64,000 nucleotides of DNA, from positions 436,501-500,500 of the forward strand of contig JANFOE010000053.1 in assembly GCA_025667525.1 (NCBI GenBank). Direction: 5' to 3'. The notes beneath the pieces are model-generated. The model was not told the DNA's origin. It was given only the letters and a program-made list of their open reading frames with translations, and made no database searches. Each line of letters begins with the position of its first letter. The first letter of the stretch is position 1. A program made the translations under genes and the position numbers. The stretch is from Glebionis coronaria (taxonomy: Eukaryota > Streptophyta > Magnoliopsida > Asterales > Asteraceae). Shown here piece by piece: positions 1-11,443 of the stretch.

Positions 1-1835
1 AACAGCCTTTTAGTCCATTATGTCTCCATTTCCATACTTAGTTAAATCTCTCCAATATCTTTCTCATATATAAAGTAACTTCCCACATCAGTGACCTTTT
101 GCAAGTCTGAATTCTACATATACCACCAGTACAACTGCAGACAACTTGAGGCAGTCTGAAACATTTACCAGAATAAACATGTAATGGATTCCTCCAAAAT
201 TCATTATCTAATTTTTACTAGCAGACGCGTTACCTATTATACTTCCATCATCATCACTTGAAGAGATGCCTATAGTCAATGCATCATGCAGCCTCCTTGC
301 ATACCTTTAATGGTTTCGTTATCATCCTTCCAAAATTGTTCAGATAATCAACAATAAATTGAAAGAATATAAATACACAGTCATGACCACAATAGCACAA
401 AAATGTACCTTTCTTCCTTTATGAAGGTGATTATTTGTATTCGATTAAGATGTAATGCTCTCAACAAAGAATTCAAGTCACTGAAGTGATTTGTACCATC
501 CAAAGGGGAAGAGAGAACGAACTTAATATTAGTTTGCTCTTGATGTTCTTGTTGAAATAGCTTCGATCATATGCAAACTGAAAACAAATTTAATAGATAC
601 AATTGGTAACTTTACGCAACCATGGAATTAAAAAAAGAAACTGAGCATTGTTGATTAAGCATCTTTCTAGAGTTCCGTTCTTCAAAATCCATCAACAAGA
701 GTGAATTTAACCCTTATGGTCTTACCATGACAAAATGGCTTCGTTCTTCAAAATCTAGGGAAGAAAAGTATGATGTTGTAGTTAAAGATTCGAGTACGAC
801 AACACCACGAAAGCGCATTCGTTACATCTACACAAACTGATAACTCTTTAATTGTCTCAGTTTGTAGCTTAACATGCTCAAGTTCATAAGGTCTCGACTG
901 AATCAACTTTGGTTGCTCAATGTCTACGGAAGCCTTACAAGAAAATTGGTAAAATGCAACTTAAAAATTGCTCGTATATAAATGAATTGGTTCAGCAACC
1001 TTACTAATATGCAACTTCAATACTTTGAATCCATTTTTCTTGTCGAAAAATCTCCTCCATTTGTGGAACCAAAGAGTGCCAACACTATCACTCGGGTAAC
1101 ATTCCATAAGCGTTTTTGGCTCACTTATTTCTGACCTGCACAAATCTGAAATATGATCACTTTTTTTTCATGACCATTCTCTTTAACACCAATATCCTTA
1201 TTTCCAACCCGTGCATATTAATCATTTTTCCATCATGTGTTTGCTTCATTACATAACCCTTACTTTGGCAACTACTTGTTTCAATATCACTTACTTAGCA
1301 TATTTGTATGTCGGCTCTTTGTGATTTTCAACACAGGACAAGTCATTTCCATATAGTACCGTATAATGTTGCATATTTTTAACTATTTTGCACTTCTAAC
1401 TTTCTGCTCAAATTGTATATGACAAGCATGTTTGTTATAAATAAAACATTATTGTTTATAGTATCTTTATAGTCCGGCTGTTGGACCATTTTAACGAGAT
1501 AATCTATATGTAAGTCTTTGAAGAGTGACAACAGTACGTTTTAGGCACGCATGCATTTATTTACAATGTGCTGCTAGCATTACTTTAGTTTGATGTGTCA
1601 ATTCCTGAGGCATGGTTTTTTCTGCTGCAGGGTGTGATAGTTTGCTATTTAGTGATAATGTAAGGCAATGTCGACCATCTAATCTGCTTCTATTGCAACT
1701 ATTTTATCCTTATATAAACATAGGTCTCGGCTCATGAATTATTATAAGAGTTGTTTAAAGTTTTAGAATATTCGGCTGTCATCAATATGATATGGAATAT
1801 ATCTTGTATTCGTCTTAAACATGGTTGTAGAACAT
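1..1835. other. Host flank left of the first Athila element
   Basis: AT-rich DNA without a convincing gene. Short open frames exist (for example 961-1143 minus) but show no family resemblance, signal peptide or splice context. The only structure I can support is the segment 118-630, which recurs at 61855-62379 (listed separately), and a short internal duplication around 671-760 of a motif reading GTTCTTCAAAATC. The last five bases, AACAT (1831-1835), are the left copy of the target-site duplication of the following element. Confidence 0.6.
118..630. repeat. Dispersed direct repeat, copy A
   Basis: About 510 bp that match 61855-62379 in the same orientation with scattered substitutions and small indels, including a 16-bp difference near 590. 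On the minus strand the part 409-577 looks like an exon: it is preceded by a pyrimidine-rich tract ending in CAG and followed by a GT donor. One frame through most of it is conserved between both copies as about 48 residues, with key stretches SSPLDGTNHFSDLN and ITFIKEE here. A TGA lies in that frame near the acceptor, so this is probably a gene fragment or pseudo-exon. I do not recognise the protein. Confidence 0.65.
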
Positions 1836-3487
1836 TAATAAGTGTGAAAACACTTATCCTTTAATCACTTATTTCCAATAATAACAAGACCAAAACGTGT
1901 ATTTTATGTCGTAAAAGTCGGAATTATGCGTGGTTTGTGTTTTTATTGTGTTTTAGGACCAAAAGATGAAAAAGGAAGAAAACACGGGCTTTCACGGGCT
2001 TTTATCGAAGAAAACGAGAAAAGACGAAGTCAAGAGATCAAGAGTGCTTAAAGAACGGATGTCCAAGACCTATTCTGAAGATTTATCGAAGAAAAAGTCT
2101 AAAGACGGAAGTTTAATGAAGTCGAAGAACTCAAGTCTAAATTAAAGAAGAAAAATTATTAAGACAAGTTCAAATCCCGAGACGACGTTGAGAAAAGACA
2201 AAGAATTAAATCGAGTCGAGAAGAAAAGAAAGAATGAAGCACACCACACATGCACCTCCCACTTAGCCTATAAATATCGTCCTAATCACATTAGGAGGGG
2301 AGTTAGCTAGTTTCATTTTTTAAATTTTCTTTTCTAGTTTTTAGAGAGATAAAGTTCCAAAATTTCTCTCACTAAGTTTTCATCTTCTCTTTCTTTTAAT
2401 CTTTCAAGTTTAAACTTTTGGTACTTTGATTTCATTAATCAAGTTCAAGTTTAAGCTTTTAATCTTTAATCTCTTTCTACCTTTCTTTAGTTTAGTTACT
2501 TTTGATCCGAAATGTTGATTATCCGTGTTTGATATTGATGTTCTAAGGATTAAAATTTCATATTTTTATCATAAGTTTTCATACGGTTAAGCTCTAAGAT
2601 CTTTGTGCTTATTGGCTTATTTGTATGTTTAGCTTATTTACTTTTTGAAAGTTTTCTTAAAGTTTTAATTTCTTTCAAAGTTTGATTTAAAAGATTGCTT
2701 ATTTAAAGTTTGGAGAAGTTGTTACTCATGCTTATCTATTCTATTTCATTACTGATTTGGTTAAGTTTTGGTGTTAGCTTATTAATATAGCTTATCACTT
2801 AGCTTATTTTCGAATCACAAAATAATCGGAAAAGGGTAAACCCTTTTCTGATTTAGCATTCCAATTAGCACTCTTGTATTCCGATCACTCTGATCGGATT
2901 AGGGAGTTAGCTTTCCGATTTGCACCTTGTTATTCCGATCAATTGATCGGATTGGGGTTTTAACATTCCGATTGAGGGGATTCTTTGGCATTCCGACGTG
3001 GGTGCTTTGTAAGACTTTCCGATTGGACTTGATTTCATGTATTCCGATTGCATCTCTTGTATCCTATCATTAGATCGGAATAGGGTTTAGCACTTTCCGA
3101 TTTAAGGTCTTGATATTCCGATCTGGATTCCTTTCTTATATTCCGACTGCATGACTTATTTGATATTCCGATTGGAGTAATTTTATCTCATTCCGACAAC
3201 AAGTTTCTTTTAATATTCCAATTGACACATTCCGATCGCTGTATTCCGACGGGATTCCGACCAGGGATTCCGACGGGTTTGATTTCTTGTTTATTTTTAC
3301 AAAGTGTTTTTCTAAAGTGTTTCTCTAATTTTGTTTTTAAGTTTTTTAAGTATTTCTTTTTGACTTGTAATCAAACCAAACCACTCTTCTTGTTTTCCAA
3401 AAGACGACTGAGTCGCACTCTTAACCGGTAATCAATTCGAAAAGATTGGATGATAACTTTTTATACATAGCCAAAAGCTTCGTATTA
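1836..3487 (+). repeat. 5' LTR of Athila copy 1
   Basis: 1652 bp, matching 18623-20353 closely apart from a 78-bp segment found only in the 3' copy (after about 3367). It starts TAATAAGTGTG and ends CGTATTA. A TATA-like box CCTATAAATA lies at 2268-2277. The segment from about 2860 to 3270 is studded with the short motif ATTCCGAT/C and its complement (about 20 occurrences at irregular spacing). Confidence 0.95.
2268..2277 (+). promoter_or_regulatory. TATA-like box in 5' LTR
   Basis: CCTATAAATA, conserved in the 3' LTR at 19053-19062 and placed mid-LTR, the expected position for the U3 promoter of a plant LTR element. Inferred from sequence only. Confidence 0.6.
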
Positions 3488-3489
3488 AA

Positions 3490-3505
3490 TGGCGCCGCTG
3501 CCGGC
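3490..3505 (+). promoter_or_regulatory. Primer-binding site, tRNA-Asp type
   Basis: TGGCGCCGCTGCCGGC begins two bases after the 5' LTR. It matches the primer-binding site typical of Athila elements, complementary to the 3' end of tRNA-Asp. The second Athila copy has the same site with one base difference in the middle (30448-30463). Confidence 0.9.
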
Positions 3506-3740
3506 TCTTTTCGTCAAGATTAAAGGTTTTTAGTGATAGACGTGTTTCATTTTGGAGATCCGTTCTTTTAGGAACGTTATTTTCCTTGCTTAAGATTTTC
3601 AAAAAATCCATAAAAATTTAAAAAACTTTTCAAAAATACAAAAACATTGAAAAATCATAAAAAGAAATTCTTTTCCAAAGGTTTTGCACCAAAAAAAATT
3701 ATATAGATATTTTCTCTGTATATTTTTCTTCTGCAGGTGT

Positions 3741-4259
3741 ATGCGTACTAGATCTTCAAATTATTCTGAGCCCGAGACTCGTGAAGATTTAGATATGGCT
3801 GGTGTTCATAACAACAATAATAACCCACCTCTACCTAATTTGAATAACAATAACAACAACCACAATGCTCCCCTACCCGATTTACAAACAATGGAAGAAT
3901 TGTGTCAACCCACCATGAACAGGCGTGTAGGACCGATTGCGCTGATGCAAATCACGGCTCAGGAGTTTTCGTTGAAGCATCACATGATCCAACAAGTGCA
4001 AACTAATCCATTTCGTGGATTGCCGGATGATGATGCCAACAATCACCTCGACAAATTCATTACCATGACTCAAAGCATGAAGATGCCTGGTGTTTCTATG
4101 GATGTACTTCGCCTTCAACTTTTTCCACACACGCTTTCCCACCATGCCGAAAAATGGTTTGACCGTCTCCCAAAGAATTCTATTCATACTTGGGACGACA
4201 TGACTCAACGTTTTTTTATCGCGCTACTTTCCACCATCCATGGTCACGAGCATTCGTAA
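3741..4259 (+). pseudogene. gag: gag, N-terminal part (frameshifted)
   Basis: Structural capsid protein of the retrotransposon. I place the start at the ATG of MRTRSSNYSE because the second Athila copy begins its gag the same way (MRTRSTSYQE), giving a short, asparagine-rich leader and then the retrotransposon gag domain. Hallmarks include RLQLFPHTLSHHAEKWF and a WDDMTQRF stretch. The frame breaks near 4215-4240, in or just after a run of T, and the rest of gag continues one frame over from 4240. Immediately upstream is a 3' splice-site-like tract, TTTTTCTTCTGCAG (3723-3736). Gag is much more diverged from copy 2 than the pol region is. Confidence 0.85.
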
Positions 4260-6261
4260 CCAAATTAGTGGATTCATGCAAGACAATGATGAATCGCTCT
4301 TTGATGCTTGGGAACGCTACAATGATTTGATCGAACGTTGTCCAAATCACAACATGCTCCCCGTCACTCTCATTGATACTTTCTACAATCGTCTCACTTT
4401 TCGTGATCGTGACACGATCAACGCTGCCGCCGGTGGTACTTTTATGAAAAGGAGACCGGAGGAGTGTAGAGAGTTGATTGAAAACATGACTACTCACCAC
4501 AAGAATTGGTATTCATCCGCATCCTCAAGATCTAATCCGAGAGTCAATGTTTCATCTACTTCTTCCACCACCGACATGTCCGCCATGGAACAAGCCATTA
4601 TCGAAATGAGCAAAAATATGCAAATTTTGGCTAATAACCACACTCAACAAGCTAAAGTCGTTGCTATTTCTTGTGACACATGTGGTGGTCCTCATTCTTA
4701 CAATGATTGTCCTTCTACTCAAGGCAATTTTTGTGAAAACGTTAACGCGGCATACGGTACTTATCCCACGGGAGGCTATCAAGCTCGTCCTCAAGGAGAC
4801 CGTAACTTGCTAAGTTATCGTTCAAACAACTATCTTGCACCACCCGGTTTTACTCCTCAAAACCAAAACCAACAACAAAGCTATAACCGAAATAACCAAC
4901 CCCAACCTCGTGCTAATAATCAATATCAATCCCAAAGAAACCCATATCCACCTCAAGGAAATTCTCAAGCTTACCAAGCTCCACCTCTCAATCAACCGAT
5001 GGCGTTGAACCAAGACATTGAGACGTTCATGAGGACTAATAATGAGATGATGACGAATCTTCAGAGTCAATTCATCAACTTGAAGGGAGACATGGCGAAA
5101 CAAGGGAGCGATATTCGAGCCGAGCTAAGGAATGACATGGCAAAACAAAGCAATGATATTCGCGTAGACATGAGAGACTCTTTCAGCACTCAAGCGGATA
5201 ATATACGTGATATGATCGGTTCGCTCTTCCAAGGTAATCAACCCTCTTCTTCGGGTTCTCTTCCGAGTAACACCGTTGCTAATCCACGAGGGGAGATGAA
5301 AGCAATCACCACTCGTAGTGGAAAAGGTTATACGGAACCCGAGCTTCCTATACCTCCACACGTGATTGTGAACAAGGAAAAAGAGCAACTTTCCTCACCT
5401 CCTTTGCCTTCTACCCCCATTCCCCCACCACCCGCGGTTGTGAGTGATCCTACTCCCCTAAAGCCTTCCTCTTCATCCGATATACCTTATCCATCAAGGT
5501 TGAGGAAAGAGAAGCAAAAGAGCAAGGATGATATTCAAGTTTCAAACTTTCTCAAAATGTTTAAACAATTGAATTTTAACATCTCCTTTGCCGAGGCTCT
5601 CGCTCACATGCCTAAATATGCGAAGATGTTTAAAGATCTTCTTAGTGACAATGAAAAGCTTCTTGATATTGCTAATACCCAACTTAACGAGAATTGCTCC
5701 GCGGTTCTCTTAAGGAAATTGCCCACCAAACTTGGTGATCCGGGTCGCTTCATGATTCCTTGCAACTTCCCGGGAGTAGAGAATTGCATGGCCCTAGCCG
5801 ATCTAGGTGCTAGGATAATGCCTTTAAGTGTTTGGAAGAAATTATCTCTCCCCGAGATAGTCCCCACCAAAATGACTTTGGAATTAGCTAACCGTACGGT
5901 TGCTTATCCAGTGGGGATAGCCGAAGACGTCTTCGTCGGCGTTGACAAATTCACCTTCCCGGCGGATTTTGTTGTCGTTGACTACGAGATGGATCCTCGT
6001 GTTCCATTAATCGTTGGACGTCCCTTCTTGAGGACCGGTCGCACTCTCATTGATGTCGCCGCGGGCGAAATAATCATGAGAGTTGTTGACGATAAAATTA
6101 TCTTCAACATGGGTAAGATTTCTAAGCAAATTCATATGAGAGTGTTAACGCTATTGATGTTCTCGATGAGGCTTGTGAAGAACATTTCAAAGACTCTTGT
6201 AAAAGTGGTTCTTTTTCTCTACCCACTGTTGAGACCGTTGCCTCTATTGCTCCATCACTAA
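4240..6261 (+). pseudogene. gag-pol: gag C-terminus and aspartic protease (frameshifted)
   Basis: Continues gag after the first frameshift. Domains in order: the end of the capsid domain (residues 1-90); a zinc knuckle at residues 145-157 (DNA 4672-4710) reading C-x2-C-x3-H-x4-C, one residue shorter than the usual CCHC spacing; a glutamine, asparagine and proline-rich linker (residues 180-270); and the protease. The catalytic Asp is at 5800-5802 in ADLGA. Two residues seen in copy 2 just after this motif (SINL in place of R) are missing, so the active site is damaged as well. The VPLIVGRPFLRT flap region follows at about 6000. A small deletion near 6127-6137 shifts the frame, and the last about 40 residues of this frame are not native. 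Confidence 0.88.
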
Positions 6262-7520
6262 CTCCATTTGGAGAAAGTGATTTCCTCTTGAAAGAATTTG
6301 AAGCAACTCTGGGAGATGTGGATTTACAATATGACGATTCTCCCTCCAATTGGGATGAAGACATTCGTACCATTGAGAAACTTCTCAATGAGGACCATAT
6401 TTCTCCACAGTCTCCTAAGGCTATCTCTACCGATGATCCGAAGTTGACTACGCCGTCCATCGAAAATCCTCCGGATTTAGACCTTAAGGATCTTCCGTCT
6501 CATCTCGAGTACGTTTTCCTTGAAGACAACAAGAAGTTACCGGTCATCATCGCAAAGGACCTGAAAGAAGAAGAAAAATCCCCACTTATCGCCGTGTTGA
6601 AGAATCATAAGAAAGCGATTGCGTGGAAGATCTCCGATATTCGTGGAATTGATCCTCACTTTTGCACACATAAAATTATCATAGAGGACGACTTTAAACC
6701 CACTATTCAAAGCAAAAGAAGGGTGAATCCCAAGATCCATGACGTTATCAAAAAAGAGGTTATCAAACTTCTTGATGCGAGTATGATTTACCCTATCTCG
6801 GATTCACCATGGGTTAGTCCAGTCCATTGTGTGCCTAAGAAAGGCGGAATCACCGTTGTTCCCAACGAAAACAACGAGTTGATTCCTACTCGTCTCGTTA
6901 CAGGGTGGAGAGTTTGTATAGACTATCGCAAACTCAATGATGCTACGAGAAAGGATCATTTTCCCCTTCCTTTCATGGACCAAATGCTTGAACGTCTAGC
7001 GGGTAATGACTATTACTTCTTTTTAGACGGTTTCTCGGGTTATTTTCAAATACCCATCGATCCCCACGACCAAGATAAAACCACATTCACTTGTCCTTAT
7101 GGAGCATTTGCTTACAAAAGAATGCCTTTTGGCTTATGCAATGCTCCTGGGACTTTCCAACGGTGTATGATGGCTATCTTCCATGACATGGTTGAAGAAA
7201 CCATGGAAGTCTTCATTGATGATTTCTCAGTCTATGGTGATTCCTTCTCTACGTGCCTTGCCAATTTGGAACGCATGCTTAAGCGAGGTGAAGACATTCG
7301 CCTTGTTCTGAATTGGAAAAAATGCCATTTCATGGTGAAAGAAGGCATTGTGCTAGGACACAAAATCTCAAAAGCCGGTCTTGAAGTGGACCGTGCTAAA
7401 GTGGATGTCATAGCCAAATTACCTCCACCTTCAACCGTGAAGGGTGTGAGAATTTTTCTGGGTCACGCGGGCTTCTACGTCGTTTCATTCAGGATTTCTC
7501 TAAAATCGCTCGCCCGATGA
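6138..7520 (+). pseudogene. pol: Reverse transcriptase (frame broken at both ends)
   Basis: Polymerase domain that copies the element RNA into DNA. The frame is open from 6138, upstream of its first Met at 6288. Visible motifs: the WRVCIDYRKLN block at about 6907, the first catalytic Asp in FLDGFSGY at 7026-7028, the TFTCPYGAFAYKRMPFGL block, and the paired catalytic Asp of FIDDFSVYG at 7218-7223. The active-site residues are intact. A one-base deletion near 7480, in the GHAGFY segment at the thumb, sends the frame to a stop at 7518. Protein identity to copy 2 is high, with mostly synonymous-looking differences. Confidence 0.92.
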
Positions 7521-8557
7521 CCAACCTCTTAGAAAAAGATACTCCTTTTATATTTTCCAAAGAGTGTATTGAAGCCTTCAATCTTCTCAAGGATAAGCTA
7601 ACTAAGGCACCGGTCTTGGTTACCCCTAATTGGGAGCTTCCTTTCGAGTTGATGTGTGATGCTAGCGACTTTGCTATTGGAGCAGTTTTGGGCCAAGGAG
7701 TGAATAAACACTTCCAACCAATCCATTATGCTAACAAGACAATGACGGGGGCTCAATTGCATTATACGACAACCGAAAAAGAGCTTTTAGCTGTTGTCTA
7801 TGCTTTTGAAAAATTTCGCCCCTATCTTGTTTTATCCACCACCATTGTCTATACCGACCATTCCGCGTTGAAGTACTTGTTAACTAATCAAGATTCTAAG
7901 CCAAGACTTCTTCGTTGGGTTTTGCTCCTTCAAGAATTCAACATTGAAATTCGTGACAAAAAGGGAGCCGAAAACCTAGCAGCGGATCATCTGAGTAGAC
8001 TTGAGGATCCTTATCAAGGGGATCATCCGAACCAAGAGATCAATGACTCTTTTCCCCTTGAGGCCTTAATGTCTATTCACTCCAATCTTGATGACACCGC
8101 GTGGTTTGCGGACATTGCAAACTACTTAGCGGGTGGTATTCTCATCAAAGGGTTAACATCCCTACAAAAGAAGAAGTTCTTTAAAGATGTTAAGACTTAC
8201 TTCTGGGATGACCCTTATCTCTTCAAACAATGCGCTGATCTGATCATTCGTCGATGTGTTGATGGACCGGCAGCTTTGCAAATCTTTGATGCTTGTCATA
8301 AAGGACCCACCGGTGGTCACTTTGGTCCCAACTACACCGCTAAGAAAGTGTTTGACTCAGGATTCTATTGGCCCACCATTTATCGTGACGCTCACGAAAT
8401 GGTTAAGCATTGTGATGCTTGCCAACGACAAGGCAAGATCACACATAAAGATGAGATGCCTCAAATTTCATACAAGAATGTGAAATCTTTGACGTATGGG
8501 GCATCGACTTTATGGGGCCATTTCCATCATCCAAAGGGAACAAGTACATCCTCGTAG
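7517..8557 (+). pseudogene. pol: RNase H and integrase zinc-binding domain
   Basis: Continues pol after the frameshift at about 7480. The RNase H part opens with the [13 protein letters not shown] block, whose first catalytic Asp is at 7658-7660, then [19 protein letters not shown] and the [11 protein letters not shown] block. The integrase N-terminal HHCC zinc finger follows at about 8297-8425 ([11 protein letters not shown] ... HCDACQ). A deletion of one or two bases near 8463 moves the integrase core to the frame beginning upstream of 8512, and the C-terminal residues of this frame are out-of-frame. Confidence 0.9.
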
Positions 8558-9384
8558 GCGTTGACTACGTTTCTAAATGGGTTGAAGCTAAGGCTCTCCC
8601 AACGAACGATGCGAGGGTGGTTGTGAACTTTTTGAAGCAGCTGTTTGCTCGATTCGGTGTTCCCCGTGCTATAATCAGTGACCGCAGGACTCATTTTTGC
8701 AATGATCAATTTGCAAGAGTCATGGCTAAGTATGGTGTTAATCATCGTCTTTCCACAGCTTATCATCCCCAAACCAATGGGCAAGCCGAGATCTCTAACC
8801 GTGGATTGAAGTGAATTCTGGAACGTACTGTGGGAGAGCATCGTGCCGCGTGGGCCGATAAGTTAGATGATGCTTTGTGGGCTTTCCGTACCGCATATAA
8901 GACGTCGATTGGTTGTACACCTTATCGTCTTGTGTACGGGAAAGCATGCCACCTCCCTATCGAGCCGGAACATAAGGCGTACTGGGCCTTGAAGTGGGCT
9001 AACTTCGACATCAACAAAGCCGGTGATCTTCGCAAGATTCAACTCAACGAGCTTAATGAACTGAGGAATGAAGCTTACGAGAACTCACTGATCTACAAGG
9101 AGAAAACCAAGATCATCCACAATGCTAGAATTAAGAACCGAGAGTTCCACGTTGGTGATCAAGTCTTACTTTTTAACTCTCGGTTGAAGATCTTCTCTGG
9201 CAAGTTGAAGAGCCGTTGGTCTGGTCCATTCACCGTCACCAAAGTCTTTCCATATGGCACCATTGAGCTTTCTCAGCCAAATGGGCCTAATTTTAAGGTG
9301 AATGGCCAGCGCTTGAAGCTGTACTTTGGTGAGGACATCTCTCATGAGATGATTCCATCCCTCACCATGTTTCCCATGAACTAG
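8479..9384 (+). pseudogene. pol: Integrase core and C-terminus, one internal stop
   Basis: Joins reverse-transcribed DNA to the host chromosome. The DDE triad is present: Asp 8506-8508 (GIDFMGPF), Asp 8680-8682 (IISD) and Glu 8788-8790 (NGQAEIS), with the D-x35-E spacing of retroelement integrases. The Gly that normally follows the second Asp motif is an Arg here. A TGA at 8812-8814 interrupts the frame where copy 2 has an arginine codon, compatible with a single C-to-T change. The C-terminal half continues in the same frame to the stop at 9382-9384, including the [15 protein letters not shown] block typical of the end of gypsy pol. No chromodomain is visible. Confidence 0.9.
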
Positions 9385-10763
9385 TTTTGGGTTGTGTCAG
9401 GCTCGTGACTCGGTTATAAAAAACAAGCGCTTCTCAAGAGGCAACCCGTGATCTATCATTTACCGCTTTCATAATAAGTGTAGGGGGAGCCCTGTATGTG
9501 TTCGTTGTCTTGTTTCTTGTGCTGTGCAGGGATTAAAGCTTCAAAGATCCACTCTTGATGACATTTGACGAACCATGATCCCGTGTTCCCATCTTCCCGG
9601 TTCTATCCTAAACTCTCGTGATTCAATATTTCATATCTTATATCTTCACATTGAAATCACTATAGTTGTCCTTTCCTTAGCAAGATTTAAACAAAGTGCA
9701 CAATGTCATAAGTGTAGGGGAGTTTACTCCCACATGCTTAAACATTGAGGACAATGTTTATCTCAAGTGTAGGGGGACTTCTATCAAAGTAAGTGGTCTT
9801 TTCCATGAATTTGTCCTCATTTTAACCAGAAAATTTGATTTTTCGACATTTTTCAAAATTTTTAATCTATTTTGGCCTAGTTGTGTAGTTGTATTTTCCT
9901 TTGATATGGTTATTTTCTTTTCTTGCTAGAATAAATTTGCAATAAAGTGGTTTTAAATTTTTCAAAGTAGTGAATATTTTGACTCAACCCGAGTTTACTT
10001 ATCTAAGTTTATCTAATTTTACTCTAGCTAGTATCTTTAACGTGTTTAAGTCAAGTTTTGCTAGGATTTTATATAGGGAGCTTTAAAACGCGAAAGTCTT
10101 AACTCTTACGGGTTAAGAACAAGAACTTTTCGCAAGTTCCTATAAATGATCCTAGAGAGTCGTTTATCAAGGGAACTTTAAAATGCAAATTCTAAACTTG
10201 AAAAAGTCTAAGAATTTCCAAGATCCTTTAGATGACTCGAAAACCCAAAACTTTGATTTAATAGGCTAAGCATCCACGAGTCTCATTCCTTGAGATTTTA
10301 AACTGTGGAGGACGAGAGATGATAGAGTCAATTATAAGTTTGGTATTCTTTCGTGAATTTATGTGGGTTAATTATGAGCCTATTCTCCCATCGCTTGTTA
10401 ATAAATTTATCTGCAATAAATAGGGTTGTACGATTTGAAAAGTTACTTAGCTTCTAGCCCAAGATCGTTTAAAAGTTGCTCGGTATTAATTAGAGTTCAT
10501 AGCCAATGCATAACTTATTGAAGCGGGATGCGAAGATTGGCGAGTCCGAAAAGGCCCTAACAAGGCATGAGGGCTACAGTTTGTTACTAAAGATCAAAAA
10601 GTGATGTGAAGAATCATTTGTCGAAAATCAATATGAAGGATCAAGACACACGACGAAAAGCAAATACTCCCCTAAAGATCATGGAGAAGTCTATCCGAAA
10701 AGACCCTAGCAAGGTATGAGGATAAACAGATCCAAGTCCTAAAAGGAGGCGGATCGTTGTATA
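9385..10763 (+). other. Athila 3' untranslated region, first part
   Basis: No coding frame; an envelope-like ORF, present in some Athila elements, is not seen. It holds three copies of a G-rich motif AAGTGTAGGGG (9476-9486, 9710-9720, 9765-9775) identical in core to the polypurine tract at 18609, and a short perfect hairpin (9740-9759). All have counterparts in the second Athila copy. The region ends at the TCAAA duplication (10764-10768) of the nested element and resumes at 17945. Confidence 0.8.
9740..9759 (+). other. Conserved small hairpin between G-rich motifs
   Basis: AAACATTG and CAATGTTT form an 8-bp stem around a 4-base loop. The same hairpin sits in the second Athila copy around 24214-24233, again between two copies of the G-rich motif. 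Function unknown. Confidence 0.7.
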
Positions 10764-11288
10764 TCAAATGTAACACCCCACCAAGGCGGAATATGGGGCG
10801 CGACGTATGGATATCATCACAACAATAGTGTGTCTATAGAGAGAACTATATGAAATAAGAAATGTCATAAAATGGAGACACAAAGTCATGACAATATCTC
10901 ATCAAACTCAGGAGTCTAGGTAAGTAGGTAACAGTCCTACCGCTTACCCAAGACAAATAAATAACACTAACAATCACATATAGGTGCCAACAATATCACT
11001 ACGAAACAATCAGAAAGAAAATAAACTAAGAAGGAAACGGTGATTCTCCTTCTATATGCATTCCTAAGCTTCTCCAATCCTAGCCACTTATGTTCTCATG
11101 CTTAACCATAGTATCACCTGAAAGAGACACTAAAACATGTCAACATAAAGTTGGTGAGAGTCATAGGTTTAGACTCCAACACAAAACAAGTCATAAGCTG
11201 TGAATATCATAAACCAATAAACATATGGACAATGCGCTACAATTATGTACTAACAACTAGCATTCAAGTTCAATCAATCATCACAAAT

Positions 11289-11443
11289 CCAAGGCATCAC
11301 GCCTTACCAACAATCACAATTCCAAGGCATCACGCCTTACCAACAATCAAATTCCAAGGCATCACGCCTTACAAACAACCACAATTTCCAAGGCATCACG
11401 CCTTACCAAACACCATAATTTCCAAGGCATCACGCCTTACCAA
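11289..11443. repeat. Tandem repeat with internal hairpin, five units
   Basis: Units of about 31-35 bp share the core CCAAGGCATCACGCCTTACC, in which AAGGC and GCCTT pair around ATCAC. The second LTR keeps all five units (15813-15966). The apparent 122-residue open frames over these arrays are a by-product of the repetition. Confidence 0.85.

Noticed and set aside
961..1143. 60-residue minus-strand ORF in the left flank
   Set aside because: No domain, splice or promoter context.
3222..3431. 69-residue ORF at the end of the Athila 5' LTR
   Set aside because: Within the LTR, frame not kept in the 3' LTR.
9385..10763. Envelope-like ORF expected in some Athila elements
   Set aside because: No frame of useful length and no transmembrane pattern here, in 17945-18622, or in the matching region of copy 2.
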